64,000 nt of DNA from Arthrobacter sp. NicSoilB8 (GTDB lineage Bacteria > Actinomycetota > Actinomycetes > Actinomycetales > Micrococcaceae): contig NZ_AP024655.1 of NCBI RefSeq assembly GCF_019977355.1, positions 1,426,001-1,490,000 on the forward strand. Direction: 5' to 3'. How positions within the stretch are numbered: the first letter of the stretch is position 1; each line of letters begins with the position of its first letter. The translations under genes were made by a program, and so were the position numbers. Shown here in pieces: positions 26,867 to 36,449 of this stretch. Under the pieces are notes generated by a model. That model saw nothing but the letters and a program-made list of their open reading frames with translations. It was not told where the DNA came from and did not search any database.

Positions 26867-28591
26867 ATGACCAGGGCGCAAGGGCAGGGACCCTCCAAGG
26901 TCCCCCTCATCGGCCAGTTCCGCTCCTACGACCGCACATGGCTGCGCGGCGATCTGATCGCCGGCGTCACGGTCGCGGCCCTGATCGTTCCGAAGAACCT
27001 GGGGTACGCGGGCATTGCCGGGATACCGCTGCAGAACGGCCTGTACGCCGCGGCTGCGGGAGCCATCGTCTATGCGGTCTTCGGCACGTGCCGGCAGATC
27101 TCGATGGGCCCGAGCTCGGGACTGGCGGCGGTGGCTGCGAGCGCCGTGCTCGCGGCAGGTATCACCGGCGAGCAGGACGTCGCCTCGTTCGTTGCGGGAA
27201 TCACCCTCGCCTCCGGGATACTCTTCCTGCTTCTGGCCGTCCTCAAGATGGGCTGGATCGCGCAGTTCCTCTCCCGGGCCGTGGTCACCGGCTTCCTCTT
27301 CGGCGCGGCGATCGACGTCGTGATCGGCGAGCTTCCCAAGCTCACCGGGACCGAGGTCACCGGCTCGAACCCGATCCAGGAGCTGTGGTCATGGCTGGGC
27401 ACCCTGGGCGAGGCGCATCAGGCAACCGTGGTGGTTGGCGTCATCGCGCTCGCCGTCGTCTTCGGACTGAAGGCCATCGCGCCGAGAGTTCCCGGCGCCC
27501 TGGTGCTGGTAGTGGGCGGCCTGCTGGCGGCGGCCCTGTTCGATCTCGGCGCCAAGGGCGTGGCTCTCGTGGGTGACGTCCCCAGGGGGCTGCCCTCACT
27601 TCAGGTCCCGAACGGCCAGCTGATGTGGGATCACGCGGCCACCGTGGCGCTCGCGGCGGTGGCGCTGGTCCTGATCGGCTTCTCGCAGACCGCCGGGGAT
27701 GCACGGGCGTTCGCCGCCAAGCACCGCTACCAGATCGACATCAACCAGGAATCCATCGCCCAGTCGCTGGCCAACATCGCCGCGGGGCTCTTCAAAGGGA
27801 TGCCGGTCTCGACGAGCCTGTCCGCGAGCTCGCTGAACGACCACTCCGGGGCGAAGACCGGCCTGGCCTCCCTCACCTCCGGCGTCACCGTGCTGCTCAC
27901 GCTGCTCTTCCTGGCGCCACTGTTCTCGATCCTGCCGAAGCCGGTACTGGCGGCGCTGATCATCGAGGCTGTCGTCATGGGCATGATGAACGTCCCGGAG
28001 ATGCGCCGCCTGGCCCGGGTGCAGAAGTTCGATTTTTGGATTGCGGTCGCGGCGATCGCGGGCACCCTCATCTTCGGCGTCCTGGCGGGCGTGATTATCG
28101 GGATCGGGCTCTCGCTCATCTGGCTCGTCCGGGTCGCCACCCACCCGGAGATGCCGTCCCTGGGCCGCGAGCCCGGCACCCAGGTCTTCCGCGAAGCCGC
28201 TGAGCACCCCGGCGATGAGGTGATTCCCGGGGTTGCCGTGATCCGGTTCGACGGCGGACTCTTCTTCGCCACCGCCGATGCCCTCGAGGACCGGTTGCGG
28301 GACGTTATCCGGTCAACGCCCGGGATCACGGGGATCGTGCTCGACTGCGGGGGGATCAACTTCGTCGACTCCCAGGGGGTCGCGAAGATGGCGGACATTG
28401 CGGACCTTGCCCGCGAGTCCGACGTCAACCTGCGCCTGACCCGGCTGAAGCCCGCGGTTCGGGCGGTGCTGGAGCGCGACGGCGTGATCGAGCGCATCGG
28501 GGCGGACATGATCCATGGCAACATCCACCGGGCCGTGCAGGCGGAGCAGGCGCGGCAGGAGGCAGCACAGAACGGCCCGGACGCCGGCTAG
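26867..28591 (+). CDS. SulP-family anion transporter with STAS domain
   Basis: This 574-residue protein has the SulP layout. A transmembrane core of about 14 helices (residues 15-410) includes the signature PKNLGYAGIAGIPLQNGLYAAAAG and GLFKGMPVSTSLSASSLND. A C-terminal cytoplasmic STAS domain follows (about 450-560; GIVLDCGGINFVDSQGVAKM). Members carry sulfate, bicarbonate, chloride or dicarboxylates. The ATG at 26867 follows GAAGGG; extending the frame upstream would run through the A2 repeat and is not credible. The 69-bp repeat A3 starts at the base after its stop codon. Confidence 0.9.
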   Translation: MTRAQGQGPSKVPLIGQFRSYDRTWLRGDLIAGVTVAALIVPKNLGYAGIAGIPLQNGLYAAAAGAIVYAVFGTCRQISMGPSSGLAAVAASAVLAAGITGEQDVASFVAGITLASGILFLLLAVLKMGWIAQFLSRAVVTGFLFGAAIDVVIGELPKLTGTEVTGSNPIQELWSWLGTLGEAHQATVVVGVIALAVVFGLKAIAPRVPGALVLVVGGLLAAALFDLGAKGVALVGDVPRGLPSLQVPNGQLMWDHAATVALAAVALVLIGFSQTAGDARAFAAKHRYQIDINQESIAQSLANIAAGLFKGMPVSTSLSASSLNDHSGAKTGLASLTSGVTVLLTLLFLAPLFSILPKPVLAALIIEAVVMGMMNVPEMRRLARVQKFDFWIAVAAIAGTLIFGVLAGVIIGIGLSLIWLVRVATHPEMPSLGREPGTQVFREAAEHPGDEVIPGVAVIRFDGGLFFATADALEDRLRDVIRSTPGITGIVLDCGGINFVDSQGVAKMADIADLARESDVNLRLTRLKPAVRAVLERDGVIERIGADMIHGNIHRAVQAEQARQEAAQNGPDAG

Positions 28592-28660
28592 AAGCAACGC
28601 GGGGTCACTTCCGGCCCATCAGGACCGCCGGGATGGGCCGGGAGTGACCCCGCGTTGCTT
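28592..28660. repeat. 69-bp palindromic repeat A3
   Basis: It has the invariant 17-nt outer arms; inner arms TTCCGGCCCATC and GATGGGCCGGGA pair with one wobble. It starts immediately after the SulP stop codon and ends 23 bp before the stop of the convergent response-regulator gene, so it sits exactly where the two transcripts meet. Confidence 0.9.
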
Positions 28661-28683
28661 GTGGTGCCGAGCTGACGGGGGAG

Positions 28684-29355
28684 CTACTCGCCGGTGCCGG
28701 CCGGGATCCCGTAGCGGTGCTCGGGCCGGCCGGTGGTGCCGTAGCGCAGCTGGATGTCGACGGCGCCGTCGTCCGCGAGCGAGGACAGGTACCGCTGGGC
28801 GGTGGCCCGGGAAACGCCCACCCGGGCGGCGACGTCGGCGGCGGAGTACTGCTCGCCGGGAACCAGGGATTCCAGCACCGCGGCCTCGGTGGCCGAGCGG
28901 GGACGCGCCGACGCGACGACGTCGCCCGGGACCAAGGCCCGCTTGGCGCGTTCCACCGTCTCCTGGTTGACGGAGCCCGGCTGCGCCAGGATCCGTCGGT
29001 AGCGCGCATAGGAGCGCAGCTGCTGTGACAGGGCCTCGGCCGTGAACGGCTTGAGCAGGTAGCCCAATGCCCCGCGGCGGAATGCGAGCCGGAGCGAGGC
29101 CGGGTCCGAGGCAGCGCTCAGGATCACGGTGTCCACGTCCAGCTGGTGCAGCAGGTCCAGCCCCGAAGCGTCCGGGAGGTAGACGTCCAGCAGCACCAGG
29201 TCCGGGCGCAGGCTGTGGATGGCCTGCAGCGCCTGCGACGCCGATCCGGCCGGCGGCAGCGCCAGGAATCCGGCCACCGAATCCACATAGGCGGCATGCA
29301 GCTTGGCGACGTGGAAATCATCATCGACAATCAGCACCCTAAAATCCTCAGGCAT
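28684..29355 (-). CDS. CitB/DcuR-family response regulator
   Basis: This 223-residue regulator has a receiver domain (residues 6-120) with an acidic pocket (DDD at 11-13), the phospho-acceptor Asp near residue 57 in LLDVYLPDASG, and the LKPF lysine. A C-terminal winged helix-turn-helix (about 165-215: YSAADVAARVGVSRATAQRYLSSLADDG) follows. The arrangement matches citrate/malate-type regulators of the CitB family. Its start overlaps the kinase gene by eight bases, so the pair is co-translated. The divergent citrate transporter at 31265 is the expected target. Confidence 0.9.
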   Translation of the reverse strand: MPEDFRVLIVDDDFHVAKLHAAYVDSVAGFLALPPAGSASQALQAIHSLRPDLVLLDVYLPDASGLDLLHQLDVDTVILSAASDPASLRLAFRRGALGYLLKPFTAEALSQQLRSYARYRRILAQPGSVNQETVERAKRALVPGDVVASARPRSATEAAVLESLVPGEQYSAADVAARVGVSRATAQRYLSSLADDGAVDIQLRYGTTGRPEHRYGIPAGTGE

Positions 29356-31084
29356 CGTTGTCCTTTCCGCTTGGTTCAGTTGGTTCCGCCGTCGTCCCCG
29401 CGCCTGTCGTCCCCGGCAGGGTGGCGACGAACACGGCGCCCGGGCCGCCCGGGGAACCGGGGTCCAGCACCCGCACGTCGCCGCCGCGGCGCCGCGCGAG
29501 CTGCCGGGACAGCGCCAGCCCCAGGCCCTGCCCGGCGCCTGCCCGCGCGGGGCGTTCCGACGTCGTATAGCCTTCCGCGAACACTGCCTCGGCCTCCGCT
29601 GATGTCATCCCGGCGCCCAGGCCGTCGCCGGAATCGGCGACCACAATGTGAAGCGTGCCGGCGCCGCCGTCGACGCCGGGCTCGTCCAGCACCTCCACCT
29701 CCACCCAGCGCTCGGCGGCAGAACCGGCGACGGCGGCGTTCACGGCGTTGTCGATCAGGTTCCCCAGGACGGTGGTGACATCCTGCGGTTCGGTGACGTT
29801 GCCGCGGACCAGGGACTCCGGGCCGAGGCGGAGGCTCACGCCGCGCTCGTCCGCCTCGACGCCCTTGGCGCCGAGGAAGGCCTGCAGATAGGGATCCTGG
29901 AGCAGCTCGGCCTGGTCCACCGGGAACGTCAGCGGCCCCGTGGCCGCCAGCCGGGCCAGATAGTCCTTGGCCTGCTGGGGCTGGCCGATGCTCATGAACC
30001 CGGCGATCGTGTGCAGCTGGTTGGCGAACTCATGGCGCTGCGCCCGCAAGGCGGCGGACATGGTGCCGACGGCGTCGAGCTGGCGGGTCAGCTGCTGCAG
30101 CTCGGTCCGGTCGCGCAGCATCACCACCCAGCCCAGATCCTCGCGGCGGTGCAGGGCCTTGCGGGCGCTCGCCACCAGGACCCGGCCGCCGGCGACGAGT
30201 TCCACGGCGTCGCCCTCGGCCGCGTCGGCCCGGGTCAGGGCTTTGAGCTGGGCCGGCACCGGCGCGTCGGCCCACATCGTGCCCGCGAGGTCGGGAGCAC
30301 CGAGCAGCCGCTGGGCGGCGGCGTTGAACACGCTGACCCTGCCGTCGGCCGAAACGCCGATCACGCCGTCGTCGACGCCCTGCAGCACGGCCACCTGGTC
30401 GTGCACGAGGGTGCTGATCTCTTCGGGCTCGAGCCCGAGCGTCAGCCGCTGGAGCCGCCGCCGCAGCAGAAACGAGGCCAGCACGCCGGCGAGCAGGGCG
30501 CCCGCGGCCGTGACGGCGATGGGGATGATGTCCCGGGCCAGGCTTTGGCTGATCGATTCGGTGGAGTACCCCACGCTCACCTCACCCACTACTGCCGTGG
30601 AGCCCGGGGCGAAGACCGGGACTTTGGCTCCGGCGGACGGTCCCAGCGTGCCCGTGTTGCGCGTGGTGACCTCCCTGCCGGCGAGGGCCTCCGAGGGGTC
30701 GGTGCTGACCTTTTCGCCGAGCCGTTCCGCGTCCGGGTGCGCCAGGCGGATGCCGGTCTCGTCCGTGATGACCACGAACAGCGCCCCGGTGCGGGCGCGG
30801 GCACCCTCCGCGGCCGCCATCAACGGACCGGCCAGCAGCTCGGGCGCCGGGGGAGCGGCGGGAAGGACGCTGATGGACTGGACCTCTGCCCGCACGGACG
30901 GATCCGAGGCCACCGTCCGGGCCAGGGTCAGCGCCTGGCTCTCCGCCTCGCGGCCCAGCCGATCGTACGTCAGCCAGGCGTGGACGGCACTGCTCAGAAG
31001 CACCACCAGCGCCACGACGCCGAGCTGCAGGAGCAGCGTCTGGGTGGAAAAGCGCAGGGCCGGCAGAGCTGTGCGGCGCTTCAT
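29348..31084 (-). CDS. CitA/DcuS-type sensor histidine kinase
   Basis: This 578-residue membrane kinase has helices at about 14-36 and 180-205 enclosing an extracytoplasmic sensor domain of CitA/DcuS type. A PAS domain (about 225-320) follows, then the histidine region RHEFANQLHTIAGF (phospho-acceptor His), then a HATPase domain with LGNLIDNAVNAAV, DSGDGLGAG and GQGLGLALSRQLARRRGGD. It should sense citrate or a related di/tricarboxylate outside the cell and phosphorylate the downstream regulator. It is transcribed away from the citrate transporter. The ligand is inferred from that neighbour. Confidence 0.92.
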   Translation of the reverse strand: MKRRTALPALRFSTQTLLLQLGVVALVVLLSSAVHAWLTYDRLGREAESQALTLARTVASDPSVRAEVQSISVLPAAPPAPELLAGPLMAAAEGARARTGALFVVITDETGIRLAHPDAERLGEKVSTDPSEALAGREVTTRNTGTLGPSAGAKVPVFAPGSTAVVGEVSVGYSTESISQSLARDIIPIAVTAAGALLAGVLASFLLRRRLQRLTLGLEPEEISTLVHDQVAVLQGVDDGVIGVSADGRVSVFNAAAQRLLGAPDLAGTMWADAPVPAQLKALTRADAAEGDAVELVAGGRVLVASARKALHRREDLGWVVMLRDRTELQQLTRQLDAVGTMSAALRAQRHEFANQLHTIAGFMSIGQPQQAKDYLARLAATGPLTFPVDQAELLQDPYLQAFLGAKGVEADERGVSLRLGPESLVRGNVTEPQDVTTVLGNLIDNAVNAAVAGSAAERWVEVEVLDEPGVDGGAGTLHIVVADSGDGLGAGMTSAEAEAVFAEGYTTSERPARAGAGQGLGLALSRQLARRRGGDVRVLDPGSPGGPGAVFVATLPGTTGAGTTAEPTEPSGKDNDA

Positions 31085-31128
31085 CGGGCTCCTGCCTGGT
31101 GGTTTGTACTGGGTTAAACGATCGTGAG

Positions 31129-31240
31129 CAAAATGCGCAAAATGCGTCCAATAAGCAGTATGCCAATCAATTGAGCCAAAGGCCCAGCCGTGACGGACGC
31201 CACTCTAACGTCTGTAGTGCGCATCACACCGGAGTGGTGT
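31129..31240. promoter_or_regulatory. Divergent control region of kinase and citrate transporter
   Basis: Two abutting direct repeats of CAAAATGCG (31129-31137 and 31138-31146) lie 45 bp upstream of the kinase start. An inverted repeat ACACC-N5-GGTGT (31226-31240) lies 24 bp before the transporter start codon. Either could bind the CitB-like regulator. The assignment is by position only. Confidence 0.4.
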
Positions 31241-31264
31241 CATTCAAAGAAGAAGGAGCCGGCC

Positions 31265-32785
31265 GTGCTGGTATTACTAGGATTCGCCATGATCGCGGTA
31301 TTCATGGTGCTGATCATGACGAAGAAGTTGACGCCCGTGCTGGCGCTCATCATCGTCCCCACAATTTTCGGTCTTTTCGCCGGCGCGGGCCTCGGCATCG
31401 GCCCCATGGTCATGGATTCCATGAAGTCCATGACCTCCACTGCGGCGCTGCTGATGTTCGCGATCATCTACTTCGGCCTGATGATCGACGTCGGACTCTT
31501 TGACCCGCTGGTCCGGTTCATCCTGCGCAAGCTCGGCAACGACCCCGCCAAGGTGGTCCTCGGCACCGCCATCCTCGCCGCGGCCGTGTCCCTCGACGGC
31601 GACGGCTCCACCACCTTCATCCTCACCACCGCGGCCATGCTGCCGGTCTACCTGCGGCTCAAGATGAGCCCCGTCGTCCTGACCTGCGTCGCCGGCCTCG
31701 CCAACGGCACCATGAACATCCTGCCCTGGGGCGGCCCCACCGCCCGCGCCGCCACCGCGCTGAAGCTCGACGTCAACGATGTCTTCGTGCCCATGGTCCC
31801 GTCCCTCATCGCGGGCCTCATCGTGGTGCTGGTCTTCTCCTGGCTGCTCGGCCTGCAGGAACGCAACCGCCTCCGCAGCACCGCCCCCGAGATCTGGGGT
31901 ACGGACGATGCCCTGAAGTTCGACGGCGGCGCCTCCGACGGCGGCAGCGGCACCGGCCGCTCCGGCCGCTTTGGCTTCGGCACCAAGGTTTCCGGCCCCA
32001 AGGTTTCCGGCCCCAAGGTTTCCGGCCCCGCCGGCGGAACGGCCGCCGTCGTAAGCCCCGCAACCGGCGGTTCCGCGGTTGCGGTGTTGGAACGCACCGA
32101 GGACCTCGTCGACGACCGCGACTCCGCCATGGCCGACACCGCCCTGGACCCCAACCGCAAGACCCTGCGTCCCAAACTGTTCTGGTTCAACCTTGGCCTG
32201 ACGGTCGCGGTCATGGCGACGCTCGTCGCCAACGTCGTTCCGCTGCCGTTCGTCTTCATGGTGGGCTCCGCCATCGCCCTGCTGGTCAACTTCCCCAAGG
32301 TCAAGGACCAGGGTGCCCAGCTGATCGCCCACGCTCCCTCGATCGTCGCCGTCGTCAGCATGGTCATGGCCGCCGCGGTCCTGACTGGCGTCCTCAACGG
32401 CACGGGCATGGTCAAGGCCATGTCGGAATGGCTCGTCCAGATCATTCCAGCGGACATGGGGCCGTTCATGGCCATCATCACCGGCGTCCTGAGCATCCCG
32501 ATGACGTTCTTCATGAGCAACGACGCCTTCTACTTCGGCGTCCTCCCCGTCCTCAGCGAAACGGCAGCCCACTACGGTGTCAGCGCCGCCGACATGGCCC
32601 GCGCCTCCATCACCGGCCAGCCCTTCCACCTGCAGAGCCCCCTGGTCCCGGCCATCCTGCTCCTGGTCTCCCTGGCCAAGGTGGACCTCGGCGACCACCA
32701 CAAGAAGGTCCTCTGGCGCACGGCCGTCATCTCCCTGGTCATGCTGGGAGTAGGAGCGGCAACCGGAGCCATCGGCATCGGCTGA
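31265..32785 (+). CDS. CitMHS-family citrate:metal transporter
   Basis: This 506-residue transporter has about 11-12 helices in two halves. The conserved segments AAAVSLDGDGSTTFILTTAAMLPVY and ITGVLSIPMTFFMSNDAFYFGVLPVL, and the FHLQSPLVPAILLLVSLAKVDLGDH end, are typical of CitMHS proteins, which import citrate complexed with Mg2+ or Ca2+. The start is GTG 31265, placed six bases after AAGGAG; the longer upstream frame lacks a ribosome site. A hydrophilic central loop carries three exact copies of KVSGP (15-bp tandem repeat). The divergent CitA/CitB pair very likely induces it. Confidence 0.9.
   Translation: MLVLLGFAMIAVFMVLIMTKKLTPVLALIIVPTIFGLFAGAGLGIGPMVMDSMKSMTSTAALLMFAIIYFGLMIDVGLFDPLVRFILRKLGNDPAKVVLGTAILAAAVSLDGDGSTTFILTTAAMLPVYLRLKMSPVVLTCVAGLANGTMNILPWGGPTARAATALKLDVNDVFVPMVPSLIAGLIVVLVFSWLLGLQERNRLRSTAPEIWGTDDALKFDGGASDGGSGTGRSGRFGFGTKVSGPKVSGPKVSGPAGGTAAVVSPATGGSAVAVLERTEDLVDDRDSAMADTALDPNRKTLRPKLFWFNLGLTVAVMATLVANVVPLPFVFMVGSAIALLVNFPKVKDQGAQLIAHAPSIVAVVSMVMAAAVLTGVLNGTGMVKAMSEWLVQIIPADMGPFMAIITGVLSIPMTFFMSNDAFYFGVLPVLSETAAHYGVSAADMARASITGQPFHLQSPLVPAILLLVSLAKVDLGDHHKKVLWRTAVISLVMLGVGAATGAIGIG
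31985..32029 (+). repeat. 15-bp tandem repeat x3 inside the citrate transporter gene
   Basis: AAGGTTTCCGGCCCC occurs three times without change, encoding KVSGP three times in the central cytoplasmic loop. The unit is a multiple of three, so copy-number change would keep the frame. Confidence 0.92.
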
Positions 32786-32792
32786 CCGCCAC

Positions 32793-32861
32793 AAGCAACG
32801 CGGGGTCACTTACGGCCCATCCGGAGGCCCGGGATGGACCGTAAGTGACCCCGCGTTGCTT
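32793..32861. repeat. 69-bp palindromic repeat A4
   Basis: Invariant outer arms enclose inner arms TTACGGCCCATCC and GGATGGACCGTAA; pairing also extends outward by ACA/TGT. It begins seven bases after the citrate transporter stop and lies 89 bp before gatC. Confidence 0.9.
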
Positions 32862-32950
32862 GTCGTTGTAGGGGATGGGGCAGGGAAGTAACAGCATGCG
32901 AACCCACGTAGACTGGGACGGAAAATAATCCGAACTTGCAGGGGAGATCC

Positions 32951-33247
32951 ATGGCTGCGATCAACCGCGACGACGTCGCGCATCTCGCGCGTCTCGCGCA
33001 CATCGAGATGAGTGCTGAAGAGCTCGACAGGATGGCCGGCGAACTCGCCGTCATCGTCGAATCCGTGAAGTCCGTCAGTGAAGCTGCCGGTGACGACGTC
33101 CCGGCGACGTCGCACCCGATTCCGCTGACCAACGTGTTCCGCGAGGACGTCGTGGGACACACGTTCACGGCCGAGCAGTCCCTCTCCGGTGCCCCCGACG
33201 CGTACGAAGGCCGCTTCAAGGTCCCGGCAATCCTGGATGAGGACTAA
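32951..33247 (+). CDS. gatC: Asp/Glu-tRNA amidotransferase subunit C
   Basis: This 98-residue protein is a typical GatC ([39 protein letters not shown] ... PTSH-like [17 protein letters not shown]). GatC wraps around GatA and links it to GatB in the enzyme that amidates Glu-tRNA(Gln) or Asp-tRNA(Asn). The ATG at 32951 follows AGGGGAG. It is the first gene of gatC-gatA-gatB, with five bases to gatA. Confidence 0.93.
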   Translation: MAAINRDDVAHLARLAHIEMSAEELDRMAGELAVIVESVKSVSEAAGDDVPATSHPIPLTNVFREDVVGHTFTAEQSLSGAPDAYEGRFKVPAILDED

Positions 33248-33252
33248 GACCC

Positions 33253-34857
33253 ATGACTGAGAACAACGAACTGATCCGCCTCTCCGCCGCCGCGCTCGCC
33301 GACAAGCTGGCCGCCCGCGAAGTCACCTCCGTCGAGGTCACCCAGGCCTACCTGGACCGGATCGCCGCCGTCGACCCCAAGGTCCACGCCTTCCTGCACG
33401 TCAACACCGACGAGGCCCTCGCCGTCGCCGCCGAAGTGGACGCGATCCGCGCCGCCGGGGGCGCCGCCGCCGAGGAACTTCACGCCCTCGCCGGCGTGCC
33501 GATCGCGGTCAAGGACCTGATCGTCACCATCGGCCAGCCCACCACGGCCGGCTCGAAGATCCTCGAAGGCTGGTACAGCCCCTACGACGCCACCGTCGTC
33601 GAGCGCCTCCGCGCCGCGAAGATGCCGATCCTGGGCAAAACCAACCTGGACGAATTCGCCATGGGCTCCTCCACGGAGCACTCCGCGTACGGTCCCACCC
33701 GCAACCCGTGGGACCTGGACCGCATCCCCGGCGGCTCGGGCGGCGGCTCCGCTGCCGCCGTCGCGGCCTTCGAAGCCCCGCTGGCCCTCGGCACGGACAC
33801 CGGCGGGTCCATCCGTCAGCCCGGCGCCGTCACCGGAACCGTCGGGGTCAAGCCCACCTACGGCGGCGTGTCCCGCTACGGCGCCATCGCCATGGCCTCC
33901 TCGCTGGACCAGATCGGCCCGGTCTCACGCACCGTGCTGGACTCGGCCCTGCTGCACCAGGTGATCGGCGGGCACGATCCCCGCGACTCCACCTCCCTGC
34001 CGGATCCGCTCGAGGACCTCGTCGCCGCGGCCCGCACCGGCAACGTCCAGGGCATGAAGATCGGCATCATCAAGGAACTCCACGGCGAGGGCTACCAGGC
34101 CGGGGTCGAGAACCGCTTCAACGAGTCCCTCGAACTGCTCAAGGGCGCCGGCGCCGAAATCGTCGAGGTCTCCTGCCCCAACTTCAAGTACGCCCTGGGC
34201 GCCTACTACCTGATCATGCCCTCGGAAGCCTCCTCCAACCTGGCCAAGTTCGACGGCGTCCGGTACGGCCTGCGGGTCCTGCCCGAAGAAGGACCGCTGA
34301 CGATCGAACGCGTCATGGGCGCCACCCGCGCCGCCGGCTTCGGCGACGAGGTCAAGCGCCGCATCATCCTCGGCACCTACGCCCTGAGCGCCGGCTACTA
34401 CGACGCCTACTACGGCTCGGCCCAGAAGGTTCGCACCCTGATCCAGCGCGACTTCGAGGCCGCATTCGCCAAGGCGGACGTGCTGATTTCCCCGACGGCG
34501 CCCACCACCGCGTTCAAGCTCGGCGAGAAGCTCAACGACCCGCTGGCGATGTACCTCAACGACGTCGCCACCATCCCCGCCAACATGGCAGGCGTCCCCG
34601 GGCTCTCCCTGCCCGGCGGCCTGGCCGACGAGGACGGGCTGCCCGTGGGCATCCAGCTGCTGGCGCCGGCCCGCCAGGACGCCCGGCTGTACCGGGTAGG
34701 CGCTGTCCTGGAATCCCTGCTCGAGGCTCAGTGGGGCGGACCGCTGCTGGACAAGGCTCCTTCACTGACCGATTCTGCACCGGCGGCTGCTTCACTGACC
34801 GATTCTGCACCGGCGGCTGCTACTGGCGCCCCCGCGAGCCACGGAGGTTCACACTGA
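33253..34857 (+). CDS. gatA: Asp/Glu-tRNA amidotransferase subunit A
   Basis: This 534-residue protein has the amidase signature. The catalytic Lys lies in VPIAVKDLI, and the cis-Ser and nucleophilic Ser lie in [15 protein letters not shown]...[13 protein letters not shown]. GatA releases ammonia from glutamine and channels it to GatB. The C-terminus is extended beyond the family norm by a 30-bp exact tandem duplication (34761-34820), giving [10 protein letters not shown] twice, then a short Gly/His tail. The stop overlaps the gatB start (TGATG), so translation is coupled. Confidence 0.95.
   Translation: MTENNELIRLSAAALADKLAAREVTSVEVTQAYLDRIAAVDPKVHAFLHVNTDEALAVAAEVDAIRAAGGAAAEELHALAGVPIAVKDLIVTIGQPTTAGSKILEGWYSPYDATVVERLRAAKMPILGKTNLDEFAMGSSTEHSAYGPTRNPWDLDRIPGGSGGGSAAAVAAFEAPLALGTDTGGSIRQPGAVTGTVGVKPTYGGVSRYGAIAMASSLDQIGPVSRTVLDSALLHQVIGGHDPRDSTSLPDPLEDLVAAARTGNVQGMKIGIIKELHGEGYQAGVENRFNESLELLKGAGAEIVEVSCPNFKYALGAYYLIMPSEASSNLAKFDGVRYGLRVLPEEGPLTIERVMGATRAAGFGDEVKRRIILGTYALSAGYYDAYYGSAQKVRTLIQRDFEAAFAKADVLISPTAPTTAFKLGEKLNDPLAMYLNDVATIPANMAGVPGLSLPGGLADEDGLPVGIQLLAPARQDARLYRVGAVLESLLEAQWGGPLLDKAPSLTDSAPAAASLTDSAPAAATGAPASHGGSH
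34761..34820 (+). repeat. 30-bp exact tandem duplication at the gatA 3' end
   Basis: Positions 34761-34790 and 34791-34820 are identical. Both encode [10 protein letters not shown] in frame, in the C-terminal tail of GatA outside the catalytic fold. The absence of any substitution suggests a recent duplication. Confidence 0.93.
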
Positions 34858-36362
34858 TGACTGATGCAACCCTGAGCTTCGAAGAGGCCATGGACAAGTA
34901 CGATCCCGTCCTGGGCTTCGAGGTCCACGTGGAGCTCAACACCAAGACCAAGATGTTCTCCTCCGCGCCGAACGTCTTCGGCGACGAGCCGAACACCAAC
35001 GTCAACGAGGTGGACCTCGGCATGCCCGGCGTGCTGCCCGTGGTGAACAAGACCGCGATCGAGTCCTCGATCAAGATCGGCCTTGCCCTGAACTGCAAGA
35101 TCGCCGAGACCTGCCGCTTCGCCCGGAAGAACTACTTCTACCCGGACACCCCGAAGAACTTCCAGACCTCCCAGTACGACGAACCCATCGCATACGACGG
35201 CTACCTGGACATCGAACTCTCCGACGGCACGATCTTCCGGGTCGAGATCGAGCGCGCTCACATGGAGGAGGACGCCGGCAAGCTGACCCACATGGGCGGC
35301 GCCACCGGCCGCATCCAGGGCGCGGACTACTCCCTCGTGGACTACAACCGTTCCGGCGTGCCGCTGGTCGAGATCGTCACCAAACCGATCGAGGGCGCCG
35401 GCAGCCGCGCCCCCGAACTCGCCAAGGCCTACGTCGCCGCCGTCCGCGAAATCGTCAAGAACCTGGGCGTCTCGGACGCCAAGATGGAACGCGGCAACGT
35501 CCGCTGCGACGCCAACGTCTCGCTGCGCCCGCACGGCCGCGAACGCTTCGGCATCCGCTCGGAAACCAAGAACGTCAACTCGCTGCGCGCCGTCGAACAC
35601 GCCGTCCGCTACGAGATCCAGCGGCACGCCGCCGTCCTGGACTCCGGCGAGCCGGTCATCCAGGAAACCCGGCACTGGCACGAGGACACCCGGACCACGA
35701 CGTCGGGCCGGGCCAAGTCCGACGCCGACGACTACCGCTACTTCCCGGAACCGGACCTGGTCCCGATCACCGCCTCCCGCGAATGGGTCGAAGAGCTGCG
35801 GGCCACCCTGCCCGAGCCGCCGGCCGCACGCCGCAAGCGCCTGCAGGCCGACTGGGGCTACTCGGACCTGGAGTTCCGCGACGTCGTCAACGCCGGCGTC
35901 ATGGACGAGATCGAGGAAACCATCGCCGCCGGCGCCACCCCCACGGTGGCCCGCAAGTGGTGGATGGGCGAGATCGTCGGCCGGGCCAAGAACGCCGACG
36001 TCGATCCCGGCCAGCTCGGCGTCAAGCCTGCCACCATCGTGGAACTGAACCAGATGGTCGAGGACGGCAAGATCAACAACAAGATGGCCGCCGAGGTCCT
36101 GGACGGCGTGCTCGCCGGCGAGGGCACCCCGGCGGAGATCGTCGAGAAGCGCGGCCTCGCCGTGGTCTCCGACGATGCCCCGCTGCTCGAAGCCATCGAC
36201 GCCGCACTCGCCGCCCAGCCCGACGTCGCGGACAAGATCCGCGGCGGCAAGCTCCAGGCGATCGGCGCGATCGTCGGCGGCGTCATGAAGGCCACCCGCG
36301 GGCAGGCCGACGCCGGCCGCGTCCGCGAGCTGATCCTTCAGCGCCTCGGCGTCGAAGGCTAG
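34857..36362 (+). CDS. gatB: Asp/Glu-tRNA amidotransferase subunit B
   Basis: This 501-residue GatB begins YDPVLGFEVHVELNTKTKMFSSAPN, the family signature. It continues with the kinase-like catalytic cradle (EDAGKLTHMGG, DYNRSGVPLVEIVT, RCDANVSLRP) and ends in the helical and YqeY-like tail domain (VEDGKINNKMAAEVLDGVLAGEGTPAEIVE). It phosphorylates the tRNA-bound Glu or Asp and transfers ammonia from GatA. The ATG at 34857 overlaps the gatA stop by one base. Palindromic repeat B1 follows 12 bases after its stop. Confidence 0.95.
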   Translation: MTDATLSFEEAMDKYDPVLGFEVHVELNTKTKMFSSAPNVFGDEPNTNVNEVDLGMPGVLPVVNKTAIESSIKIGLALNCKIAETCRFARKNYFYPDTPKNFQTSQYDEPIAYDGYLDIELSDGTIFRVEIERAHMEEDAGKLTHMGGATGRIQGADYSLVDYNRSGVPLVEIVTKPIEGAGSRAPELAKAYVAAVREIVKNLGVSDAKMERGNVRCDANVSLRPHGRERFGIRSETKNVNSLRAVEHAVRYEIQRHAAVLDSGEPVIQETRHWHEDTRTTTSGRAKSDADDYRYFPEPDLVPITASREWVEELRATLPEPPAARRKRLQADWGYSDLEFRDVVNAGVMDEIEETIAAGATPTVARKWWMGEIVGRAKNADVDPGQLGVKPATIVELNQMVEDGKINNKMAAEVLDGVLAGEGTPAEIVEKRGLAVVSDDAPLLEAIDAALAAQPDVADKIRGGKLQAIGAIVGGVMKATRGQADAGRVRELILQRLGVEG

Positions 36363-36374
36363 GTCGCACCCCCG

Positions 36375-36440
36375 CCCAACTGACTCGCAGCAGGGGCCGT
36401 TTTGAGCGCTCTAAACGGCCCCTGCTGCGAGTTACTTGGG
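36375..36440. repeat. 66-bp palindromic repeat B1
   Basis: CCCAACTGACTCGCAGCAGG begins the element, and its near-complement ends it. The arms pair over about 28 bp around a centre containing GAGCGCTC. It lies 12 bp after the gatB stop and 9 bp before the stop of the convergent LysR gene. A second copy of identical length is B2 at 61455. Confidence 0.88.
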
Positions 36441-36449
36441 TGAACCGGC

